Source of the DNA: Phallusia mammillata
Taxonomy: Eukaryota > Chordata > Ascidiacea > Phlebobranchia > Ascidiidae
Length of the DNA: 64,000 nucleotides
Assembly: GCA_003260075.1 (NCBI GenBank)
Contig: QLIY01000348.1
Span: forward strand, 6,607-70,606
Direction of reading: 5' to 3'
Under the pieces are notes generated by a model. That model was not told where the DNA came from. It was given only the letters and a program-made list of their open reading frames with translations, and did no database searches. Below, piece by piece: positions 1 through 11,800 of the stretch (positions are counted from its first letter, which is position 1; every line of letters begins with the position of its first letter). A program made the position numbers and the translations under genes.

Positions 1-1057
1 CGCAGATTTCCGCTGCTGTGAGTGGCTGAAAAAACCCTGTTGTTCGAATTCGGAAACATTTTGGAAATAGGCGTACCGTACTGCCATCCTTGGTTACCGG
101 TTCGCTCAACAGATCGATGGGCATCATCGGCAGCAGGGGCACGTATAGAAACATTTACACATTGCACAAAGTGCGCGGAAATGTAAAAGCGTAATTCAAA
201 ACGGTGCAAGTGCCAAAAACTGCCAAACAAGCAGATCAAAATGTGCACAATTTTTTTGAAAATGTATAAGTTGCAAAAACTTACACTGTGCACACATTTA
301 GACCTGCACATCTTTGCATCTGCACATTTTCGCACGCATTGTGTAAAAAATGCTTGTCTTCGGATCATCAAAGCAAGATCGTTGAGAGTGAAGTATGCCT
401 CTTGCAGACGATTCAGTAGCTGATATTTTTTTAAGTTTTATTCTTACCGGTTTTGCAAAATTATTGAGAACAAAATTACTGTGATGAAATTATTACCATG
501 AAATTACCACGATGAAACAGCTGTTACGCGTCTTTCCTGTTTTTCCGCCTTTCCCGTTTTCAAACCTTATTTTTTCCGTATTTCCGTTGTCCTGTTTCTC
601 TTGCTCGAAGTCTCGAACATGCCCGTGTCCGTGAGACTCCGTGTTTGAGTTTGACTGTTAGCAAAAAGAAATTAGTCCTAGTCTAGAAGGTCACAGTATG
701 ATGTTTTGGTCGGAATTAGCGAATTTAATTGCTGCAAAAACATTTAAAAATATTTCGGAATATTAAGAAAATATTTTACGTGCCGTGTCATTACCCGGCG
801 ATTTTGTTTTAGGTGATTTGTCTTTTGCTTGTTTCCTAATGTTTTATGCTTTTGTGGAGTGATTACAAACTTTAAAAATATGTATTACTGTGTTTGTGTG
901 TGTTATTCATAAGAAGTTCACTTCACTCGAGGCATAGCGAATTAGCGATTTATTTATTAATCAAAATACTAAATGCCAATAGTAACTTACAATTGGTTTA
1001 GATTTATAAAATTTATTAGGTTATAGGTTGCACTGTTGATGCGATAAATTGATTGTC
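1..1057. other. Non-coding sequence upstream of myotrophin
   Basis: I find no convincing exon here. The few open frames are short and lack codon structure. A splice-acceptor-like site ends at 1026 (TTATAG), about 30 bases before the myotrophin start. It could be the acceptor of a 5' UTR intron or a spliced-leader trans-splice site, which is common in ascidians, but the sequence alone cannot decide. Confidence 0.4.
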
Positions 1058-1408
1058 ATGGGTGAAAATCTTCTCTGGGCTGTGAAAAATGGAGAACTTG
1101 ATGAGGTTGAAAAACTGGTGTCTGAGTCTAAACATGACCCCAATGACAGTGTCAAAGGGAAACTTCTTCTTGTAACAGCATCAGATTATGGACATGTTGC
1201 CATAATTGAATATCTGATAAGTATTGGGGCAAATGTTAACCAACCAGATAACTATGGCATTACACCTCTGTTGGCTGCAATATATGAAGAACATGTGGAA
1301 GCAGTGAAAGTTCTTTTAAAAAACGGTGCCGAGAAATCTCAACAAACCCCTGATGGAAGGTCCTACTTTGATGCAGCAAATGATGCCATAAAGTCATTGC
1401 TAAAATAA
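1058..1408 (+). CDS. MTPN: Myotrophin (V-1) ankyrin-repeat protein
   Basis: This single-exon gene encodes 116 residues, against 118 for vertebrate myotrophin. The chosen ATG at 1058 gives the family N-terminus, with NLLWAVKNGELDEVEKLV at residues 4-21. Two to three ankyrin repeats follow: one with ASDYGHVAIIEYLISIGANV, the next with DNYGITPLLAAIYEEHVEAV, then a capping segment containing PDGRSYFDA and ending AIKSLLK. Known role of the family: it binds heterodimeric actin capping protein and sequesters it in the cytoplasm, so controlling barbed-end actin growth; in vertebrates it was also linked to cardiac hypertrophy. The lack of introns contrasts with the heavily split neighbour and may be ancestral intron loss. 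ZFC3H1 starts about 720 bases downstream on the same strand. I see no canonical AATAAA close behind the stop. Confidence 0.93.
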   Translation: MGENLLWAVKNGELDEVEKLVSESKHDPNDSVKGKLLLVTASDYGHVAIIEYLISIGANVNQPDNYGITPLLAAIYEEHVEAVKVLLKNGAEKSQQTPDGRSYFDAANDAIKSLLK

Positions 1409-2128
1409 CTTAAGACCACACCACCCTACTGCGATGTTATGGTTTGCAATCAAGTTCAATATGTGTGGTTTTCAAACCTCGCTGCTCTCATACAAATTCA
1501 ATTTTTTAATTAATCATGTTTATATTATGCTCTGTTTGTGTTTGCTTTTGCCTACTACATGTTAAATGGTAAATGCCATATAACATGTAATGTATATTGT
1601 TTTTTAAAACAGTTTGTTTTATGTAAGTGAAACCAAAAACTTCAAATAATGCCCAACTTGTTTCGTTTCAGTAACTTATTGTTGTTATAGAGCTTAATAG
1701 TTCCCCAAAACTTAAAAAAAATGTTTCATGAATTGATGTGACAAGTGTTATCTGCATTTAAGAGTTTACATGTTAAATTGTCATGAACATGTTTTTTAAC
1801 AAATGCACTCGAAAAACTTATTTGGTTTACTGTAGTTAGACAATATGCATGTCTGTGTAAAAACTTGATGTAAAATGTATTGTCAGACATACAAAATTGT
1901 TTTCTCACCATTGTTATAGTTTGTGGTTAACAGTAAGACTGTTTTTGTACCATGACTAGACAATAATAATACATACCATATCTTTATGACCATAAACTTT
2001 TCTATTGCTCTGCAAATTTAACCATGAATTGTTCTCAAGCTTGTAATAACCACTGCAATGTTACATAGGATTTAGAACAAAATTGTCATGTTATTGGACT
2101 GCTAGTTTTTCTGTAAAAGATTGGGAGA
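1409..2128. other. MTPN-ZFC3H1 intergenic spacer
   Basis: This 720-base spacer probably contains the MTPN 3' UTR and the ZFC3H1 promoter and 5' UTR. It is T-rich and shows no coding exon, TATA box or canonical polyadenylation hexamer that I could support. Confidence 0.4.
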
Positions 2129-5100
2129 ATGGATGAAGGTAAATCAAAGGTTAAGGCATGGTGATTTTACAAATGGTTAATGTGTTTATCTACTTTTTAA
2201 CAGATGACGCATTCAACGCAGCATTGTCAGAAGCTGTTGGTAGACACCTGGATCATCGTGGCGATTATAATGATGAAGTAAATTCCGAAGGCAATAGGAT
2301 TGTAAACCCTGCCCTACTAAAATATAATGGTTGTATGATTTTGTCCTAGTAGCTGAAATGTGAATACAACTAAATTCCTCTGTTAAATGTGTTTAGATGC
2401 TTATGCCCGAGCCAACATCACCGGTTCTCTGCCTATTGAACACAGACTTGAAATGCACACAGCCAGCAATATGCCACAACAGCATCTTATTGCAGCTGAA
2501 CCACACCAAATAATTCCTCACCACATTCGGAGCAAAGAATGCTTTCCTGAGCAATACTTTTCTCAGTCAGGGCAAGGAAGATCAGCTGTTCGTCCTGATA
2601 TACGAAGGGTCTACCAATCATCACGCAATGTCTCACCTCCACCACTTATAAGCCAGAGACAAGTTCAGCGTTATGAAAGGCACCATGACAATCGAGGGGT
2701 CATTTACGAGCCCACATATGGCTTACAAAGGCAGCCAGATTACTATTCACATGGGGAAAGGTTGCGTAGAGATGCATACATGAGACACAGATCGGAAAAT
2801 GAGCCTACTGCCCAATCCTATGCAGTTGATACATACAGAGATGTCCCCGATGATAAATTTTTACAAAATAGGCCTGCCAGGTCCTATAGCCCAGAACGTC
2901 GCCACATTGAGCCTTCCAAAGCAATTACTCCCAGGTGTGTTGGAAAAGTTTTATATTAATGCTTTAATATCTACTCACCAATGATTGTATAATACTTGTG
3001 AAAGTGCTATATATATGTGTGAGTGTGAAGTAGATTTTTGTAATTAATGAAAATTTTATTCAGACTTAAAAGTCGTCCAACACAATCAAGAGTTGTATCG
3101 CACAGTGAAAATCGACATGTCCCATTTGAAAAACTGTTACAGCGACATCAGAGGTGATTTCACATTTCCTATGAAGTGTATGTGGGTTGTGTGAGTTAAA
3201 AAGTGTGTGTAGGCTCTGTGGAGAATTGTTATGTGCATTTGATTTCCTGTCCACTCCCACACATGCCATATGCACAAACAAAAAACTGCTTCATATTTAT
3301 TTTGATCAGTAGTTTTCAACTTTTTTCATTCCGGGATCTATTTTAGCAACCAAATGTAACATGCGCCCCCCTTTTGATTTTTTTTTTTTTTAATAATCAC
3401 TAGACTCTCACTTTGGGTAAAGAGAATTGGTCTAAGCTTCCTGGTCTATTCAGTTTTCATACATAAAGTGTCTAGTTACAACACATAGATGCTTTACATA
3501 CTATAAGTGTTTTGATTCCCCACTAGGTTCTGGGCACTTGCATTGAATTGTCTTTTTATCACCCTATCTTGTAACAAAGCAGTTGTTTTGAATTGTAAAG
3601 GACTAATGGTTATAAGGGAATACAAAATACTTTTAAATCATTTGGTTTGATTGTTTCATTGCTTTTAGATGTTTTTATTTTGTTATTGCTGATAAACATT
3701 TAAGTTTTTTATGTTTATCAAAAGGCCTCGCGCCTCCATTAAAATGAGAAACGACCCTCAAGGCGGTCATGACCCATGGGTTGAAAATCACTGATTTTGA
3801 TTATCAAAGCAATGTTGTCTGTGGATGATAACAAAATGTTTATGATTGTGTTTGAATAAATTGTTTTGAATAACAGAATTTCTCCATTTTTGTAGATCCC
3901 AAGTAAACTCCAGAAACATTGCATCTGCTATTAAAAATCGTTTAGACAAGGCAACTGACGAGATAACATCTTCTGAAGATATAAGTCCAAATGAAGGTAC
4001 ACCTACAACTTTTTTATGGAGTAAGAGTTTAAAACATATTATCTAACCCTGCTAACTTATTTGCAAGGCATGTTTGTAACCAGCGATATCACAAAACTAC
4101 ACACGAACCTTTACAACTACCATTTATAAATCTTAGCTAAAATGGATATTGGTGGAAAAAGCATTCCAGTAAAAGACATTCGAAAAGTTCTCGATGATGC
4201 AGTAAACTCACAAAGATTAAGATCACCTGATCAGAAACATCATGCCTTGAAACCAACTGAACAGTTGCCACCTGATGATGAAAATTTGCAATCTGAATCA
4301 ACAGAGGTTGTCCAGTTAGCAACAAGTCCAAAAAGAAGTCCTGCAAAAAATATAGTTAATATGGAAACAGACGAAAATAAATCAACTGATATGATGTTGT
4401 CTGACCAGCAAACCGAACCATCCAATAATAAGAATGTAAGTTTTGATTAACAGTACATTACTATTTACTAGTGAGTTGCAAGAGAAGGTTTTTAATGCTG
4501 TTTTAACAGGACAATGTTAGCATGTCCCCAAAAGCACCGGAAATAACCAGTGACGCACAGCAAGTATGTTTGATATGCTTCAGTAAAAAACAGTATAACT
4601 TTATTGCAGTTACAATTTATTTATCAAATCAGGAATCAACTGTGCAAGAAGAACATCATCTTTCAGAAATAGCAGCAAGTAAAGGTGATCTAACTACTCA
4701 ACACACAGAATCTAATCCCCCAATGAAGGACCAAAGCCCAACAGAAGAGATATTGGAAATACTTATAGAGGAAGAAGAAATAGAGTTAGATCCTGATCAA
4801 GTAAGTGCCATGGAGCTAGCTAACAACTTTAGGAAATACAGTTTAAATTTACTGTTATAAGTGCATGCAAATTGTTATTGTTTTGTTTTTGTTTTTCTCT
4901 GTTATTTACTCATTATTTGATGTACAAACTGTGGTTTAAACAGCACAGAACATTGCCACTTTTGGAAATGCCAAGGATTTTATTCATTTTGGTCCCACCA
5001 TTTAAACCCTTGGATGGTTGATTAGCTGCAGATGTTAGTCATTAACCATCTGGCTTAACAAGTGACATACATGTTGGAGTAATGTATAATGACTCATTTG

Positions 5101-8100
5101 CTTTACACTTGTTTTTTCAAAGCCCTTTTCATGTAGTGGTGTGTGTTAACCAAAATTAATTTTCTGTGTGCTTGGTTTAGTACAGTGGTTTCCAACTGGT
5201 GGCCCATCGACCACCAGTGGTTCATGATGACTTTTTAGGTGATCCACAGGACGTCCACTATATTTAGTGATAAACTACAGATGATTGCATTTTACACATT
5301 GAAATAGTATCAAAATGTTAGCTTTTAATAATTGTATCTCACTTCTTGAAAATCGGTTTTTAAAAATTAAGTTTATAATTCAAGCCCACATGGTTGTTTT
5401 GTATGCATACTTCAATCTTGCTCAAAAACGAAATGGTCCACGGTATTATTTTTACTGGGCCACCCCCCCCCCGTTGTTTTGTATGCGTACTTCAATCTTG
5501 CTCAAAAACGAAATGGTCCACAGTATTATTTTTACTGGGCCGGTGGTCCATGGCCCAAAACTAGTTGAGAACCACTGGTTTAGTTTCTGTAACTGGCAAA
5601 AATTTTGTATAAAAGAGGTTCATAACAGTTGCAAACTGCCTGAAGTTAAATGCACATTTGCATGCAGAAATTAATCCTTCATTAGTATGTATTACATAGA
5701 TCCTTTTGCTCCTACTGCACCATAACAGATTTTCTATCAAAATGTTTAAGTGTATTTGCTTTATACACAAGCCATACAAAACTTCAGCCCCCCCCCCTTT
5801 CGAGTGGTCAACTTTAATGGGAGGTAAAGTATAAGTAAAGGAGGTGGCCTATTGTTTTGTAGAATAAAATTATATTTCACTGGGGTTGATTGTGACCTCA
5901 TCCCATTTTTAGTGGCTGCTAATAAAAAAATAATGTGGTTAACTGGACCAACAAAGGCCAAAAGGAATTAAATTAACATATACCATGCTGTCCAGTATTT
6001 TGGGGCTTGCTTATCTGACTCATCCCATGATTACCAATATTTAGTTGGATTTTTAGGGGTGGTTATTGATTTGAAACGTCAATATGATGCAATATGTATG
6101 CATTACTGCTATTAAGCTGAGCCCATCTGGGTCCAAATAATACGTAAACATTCAAGGTTTTTTATGGAGTAAGAGTTTGAAACATATTATCTAACCCTGC
6201 TAACTACAATAATTCGTGAATTTTTAATGGTGGTTATTGATTTTAACGTTAATATAATGCAATATGTATGCACTACTGCTATCAAACTGAGCCCATCTGG
6301 GTGTGTTTAGACATCTGCTATTCTTTTTTACCTGTTGGTACAACAACCAAAGTCTGAAAAACACTGCCTTTTATACCAAAGTATAGAAAGAGTTTATCAC
6401 AATTTCACTTTTCATATATATATCATATACAAGAATATGTAATGTGTGTGGAAGTGTCACTATTAAATACTTTTCACAGTCACAGTAAATTGTGTCTTTG
6501 TAATGGAACTTTTTCATGCAGGAAAGTGATGATGAGGAACTACTTAATCTGAGGCTTGTGGCACTTTCCACTGCGTATCAGCGAAATGCTGATGCCGTCA
6601 TTGGAGATAAACAAGCTGCTCATCAAGATGTAACAGATAAGAAACAAACCAAGTCAAAAAAGAAGAAAGTAAAACAGGTAGAGCACTTAACTAATTCTAG
6701 TTGTAAATGTAAAATCAGTAGTGGGTGTATTTTTTGTTGTCACTAACAAGTGTAATAAAACACCATGTTTTGACACATAAGTGCCTAAATTAGTGATGGG
6801 ACGAGTACCCGGTACTCGGTATCGAACGATTTCAATGGTATCGAAATATTTTGCCTCAGTTTTTGATACCAACGTGCGAGTACCAAAGGCCGTTTTACAC
6901 CATAAGAATATGGGCAACTTTATGCCAATATTTGCTTCGGACAGCACAAAATTGGAAAAGAGTTCCACCAGTTTACGTATCTTTTTCGCTATCACGTGGA
7001 GATTACATTTTTCGGCATGTGTGTGTGCATGCCTGTACCCCGACCATGGCAGATAAATTAACCAGTGATATACAACTAAGTACAACACTACACCTGGGTA
7101 CTCGGTAATCGTACTTGGTACTCAGTATCGAAGGCATATACATGTGGTACTCGTACTCGGTATCGGTACTCGCTTCAAAACCTGGTATCATCCCATCACT
7201 AGCCTAGATTGTCATTGCCTACTTTAGAGGTTTACTTAACTAGTGTCACAGCCTTAAAACAATAATGACCAAAAAAGTTAAGGGTATGCAGGACTATTAT
7301 TTGTTATTGGTTTGTTAATCAACCTTGTGGTTAAGTTTTATTATTTTAATTTGCCAAAGGGGATAGAGAATTAAAAAGAAAATCAACCACCTGCTTTGAA
7401 ATGTAACATTACCATAAGCACATTGTTTCGACCTATGAGGTCTCATCAGTGCAGCTGGTGACAAGAGATCAGCCATATTGGCTAGTGTGGCTGGGTAAAA
7501 ACCCTGTTACTCCCAACAAACTGGAGTGCCGTTGGATGGTTACACTAGTCAATTTGGCTGATCTCTTGTCACCAGCTGCACTGATGAGCCCTTATAGGTC
7601 GAAACTGTCTGCAGCTTATCATTTATTGGCTGATGCTTTTACATATTATTAACGTGTTTCAGAAGAAAAAATCCAAAGAAGATGACATTAAAAAGTCAAA
7701 ATCTCGGTCACGTTCCAAAGAAAAGATCCCTCCTAAAAGTTACAGTGGTGCAAAATCATCTGAAACAAAGGGAATGTCTCTAAGATCTTCGGTTGTGGTT
7801 GTCAGCAAAAACACTTCAAGTCGCAGATCAAGAGAAAAATCACCAAAGTATATTAAACAACATTACATAAAGTAACCACTGTTGGTGATTATTGCTTCAA
7901 CACCTATATCTGTTATTCTACCAGGAAAAAGGACTACCGTGATCCGTCCATATTAACATTGGGTGGAGAAATAATGAGAAAGAAGTCACAGCAAACAAAG
8001 ACTTCACTGCAAGAAATCAGGTTTGCTTGTGAATAATACTTCTCTCGAAACATGCCATACCTGATTGCATGAAATTTTAAAATATTGTTGTTTCGTTTGG

Positions 8101-8792
8101 CCTTGCTGATTGTAAAACAGTGTGTTGGTTGATGACATGCCATTGTTTTTGATAGAAATCTCAATCCAGATGAAGGAAGCAAGCAATTTATAAAACTCAA
8201 GGACAAACAGACTCAGTCAAATAAAAACACTACCAACAAGGAGTTGCCCAATTTAGGCGAAGTAAGCAAAACGTGTATTGTGGGTTGTAATATTCTTTAA
8301 GTATGAATGTGCCAATTACACTTGTATATCTGAAATGTTTATCACTTCCAGCCAATGTTGGGTGGGGACAATTATGAAGAAGTGGAAATGGAACTGGAAT
8401 GTGATGATGAAATTGTTGAGAGAAATGTCGCCCATGCAATAATCACCAAAAACAACAATATTGATCCTGCACATGGTATTAAAATTATTGTTTTTTTTTA
8501 TTCGTTTCCTGTCATGTTTATCATAAAAGAGTACTGATCTATTTTAATTGGAAAACTAGATGCAAAAAAACACACGATTAGATTGATTTCATATTGCTGA
8601 GAACGCAGGTTTAGTATTGTTGCACTTTGAAAACTTGGTAACTTGTTTGGCAGCAGAAGATTCAGCACAGCTTATTCCACCGGGCACAGAACCATGTATG
8701 GATCATACACCATCACAGGAAAGCATATGGGACCTGCTCGACAGTCCACTCAAACCTTCAACAGACAGACAAAATTCAGAAGACCTACCACC

Positions 8793-8841
<49 letters not shown>

Positions 8842-11800
8842 ACCTTCTATGCCTGATGTAGCCGCCATAAGGGAAACCATTAAAACAAAGCTTCAAAATT
8901 CGGATCCAAATGATGCCCTTCCTTCACCAGCTGAATCTGTAGACTCTGGGAATGAATTCCAACACGCGTTTGACCCGCCTAAGTTACCGTTTTCAATGGA
9001 GTCGAACCTGGTTGGGGAGCATTCAGTGAGCATAGATGTTGAAGTTGTCAAGAGCAGAAATGAAGATGTCAAGACAGTGACTTCAGAAACGACAACAAAA
9101 TTAGAAAAGGACCCTGAAGTAAAAGCTGAACCTGCCATTGAACCAACACCGTTCACTGTAAGAACCGAATTTGTGTCCTTTATTTTTCTACTTGTGTAAT
9201 CACATGATTGTGTTGTACAGAACAAACGACGTTCTACTGAAGATGCAGACGAGCTGCGGGAAAAACTTCTACTAGAAATCCTTACAAAACGGGCAAATAC
9301 ACGTTTGGCAGGTACGTAGATTAGGAATATATTCAGAATAATAAGGTCGTAACTGTCAGACCAAAACTGATAACATTTAACTATCTCTATAGTCTATACA
9401 ATACGCCTTTTTCAGAATCTACAAATCCCGTTTCCAATCATCAACCGGCACCAATTCAGCCACAATCGATCGCTGCCCCGCTTATACCAACCGTTCGTCC
9501 TGCAGCTTTATTTCCCACCCCGAATCGCGTCCCCTTACTTCCCCTACCCCCTCCAGTTCAGCCGCCCCCACCTCTTATGTCGCTTAGATTTCCCGACCCC
9601 CCTGCGCCCCCTTATCCCTCGCCCATGCCCGTAATACCGACTACCTCAAATATGACTTTAACTGAAGCCTTGCACGCTTCTGATATTCTTTTGTCCAACC
9701 AACCGTCCACTTCAACCGGTGCTGAGATCGACTTTTCACCCAGGCCGTTAACAAAGGCAATGAGGAGAAAAATGCGACGGGCAGCCAAGGGACCTAAATC
9801 AATTCAATCACAAATGCGAAATGCAACTAAACGGACTAATACGCTACAAAGACAGATTAAGAATCTACTGAAGAAACCCGACAAGTGGAAACGGTTAAGA
9901 AAGCTAAACATAGCACTCCAGCAAAGCCAGCTAGCCGAACGAAAAGCGAATTACGCATTAAGGTTGCGTGCATTACAAGCTCATCCAGCGGTTTTTGCAA
10001 TACGGGAACAAAGAGAGCGAATTGAGGCTCTCATGGAAGAAGTATTGCCGAACTCTTCAGGTATTCCTACAGGCAATCAAACTCAAACTCCTTCAGTTAC
10101 AAAGACCAAACCTCGTAAGAAACAAAAGAAGTCGAAAGGCAAGGGTAAAAAGCAGAATATTGTAAAACCATCGAAAAATATTTTGCCAAAAACTGAACCA
10201 CACCCCATTGTCTCAACCTCCAGTGACCCCGCGCAAAGTGTAGGCCAAACGACTGTATCCTCTCATTTGCCTGTCAAAGTGGAATCGCAACCTTGTTTCC
10301 CGCAGGCAGACTCTTCTAAGCCTACGACTAACCGGAAGTCGGTCTTTACTAGATTAGGCCAACGAGTTTTGGATAAGGACACGCCCACTTCACACCCAGA
10401 TGCCGTCATTGACCTTACAATGATGTCAGATGATGAAGAAGCCAACCAGCCTAGCACTGTAGAGCCGAAAGTGGAAGGACTAGAGGATATGCTAAAGCGC
10501 ATTAGAGCAAAGTCAGCAGCTGTCAAAGAAGAAGGTCCCACACTGTCTTCTGAATCCCCTTTCCCTATTGCAACGCAATTAACAACAAAAGTTGCTACAG
10601 ATGTGTCAACACCTCCAAAGGAAGCAGAGGACGTTAAAACTGAACCTTGTAACGATGAAATGCCAACATTCCCTGTTAGCAGTGATGTTGCCAATTCTAC
10701 AGATGGTTTAGCAGACAATAATAAAACATTGATTGATTCAAGGCCTTCTACGGATGGGAAAAATGTTGAAAATGTGGAAGACAAGTTAGCCCGAGTCAAC
10801 GACCTTATAAAAAATGACCAAACAGCTATATTGAAACTGCGAGCGCACAAAGAGGCAAGAAACGAAGCGATTAAGGTTTGGAAGACAGAAGCAGCTGTCT
10901 TAAAAAAGAAGCTTCTGTCACTCGAGACCAACATCGAAAAGGAGCTTAACGTGATCCACCAGGTGGACGAACGACTCAACAAGCGTGAAGGGAAGATGAA
11001 ACAACGACAAAGATTGAAACATAAATTTCTGAACAACCTAAAACCAACTGATGCGAAACAGTCACCTGTACAGCAGGCAACAACCAAAGACGTTGAAGAA
11101 AAGCCACAAAAGTCTGTGCCCGAAACAGTCCCAACCTTGAACAAGCCAAAGCCCGAGTCCACGCCGTCTTCTAGTCCAGCCCCGAGTAGGGTGAAAAGGA
11201 AACGAAAGTCTACGTCTAATGACAATGTGAACAAGTTAGCGCAAAAGCAAAAAACTGTCGTTGCAATCAACTCTGCCGAACCGGCCCGTAAAAACGCCAA
11301 ACAATCGTCTGCCGTGCCTGAAGTAAAAGCGTCTCCCAAACAACCTGTAGTACCCAAGAGCGTATTAACTGATGCAACGGCCAAGCAAACTGTTTCAAAG
11401 CAAAAAACTGCCACAGGTATGCGAGCAAAAGCTTCAAAGCAAAAGGTTCCTTTGCAAGCTTTAAAAAGATCATCAATCCAAATTCAGATGCTTAAAAATC
11501 GATTGGAGGAAAAGGCGAGACTTTTAATGCGGGCAAAGACTCTACACAAGCAGAACGAACGACTTGGAATTCAACTCGACTTGCAGAAGCGTTTAAGCCC
11601 ACAAAAAGCAAATTCTCGTTCTGCTAGTCCAACGAACCAGCAAGGCAAAGACGCTAAAACTTTAACTGCTGTTTTATCAAAACCAGTGACAAGGTCCACT
11701 GTAAAAACCAATTCAGATTCCACGCATTTGAAGAAAGCAATAATTCAAGATCCAACTAAGCTGGGAAAAAGTGCTGGAAGTGTAAAGGAGGTGATTGTAT

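Noticed and set aside
2158..2349. Separate small gene starting at 2158
   Set aside because: The coding part from 2204 is ZFC3H1 exon 2; the ATG at 2158 lies in intron 1.
5315..5674. 119-codon frame across the 5.4-kb region
   Set aside because: It runs through a hAT MITE and a ten-C joint, and its internal repeat is the duplicated contig end.
10263..11414. 383-codon open frame on the - strand
   Set aside because: It is the antisense shadow of ZFC3H1 exon 16. Composition is a mirror of the Lys-rich sense frame and no domain is seen.
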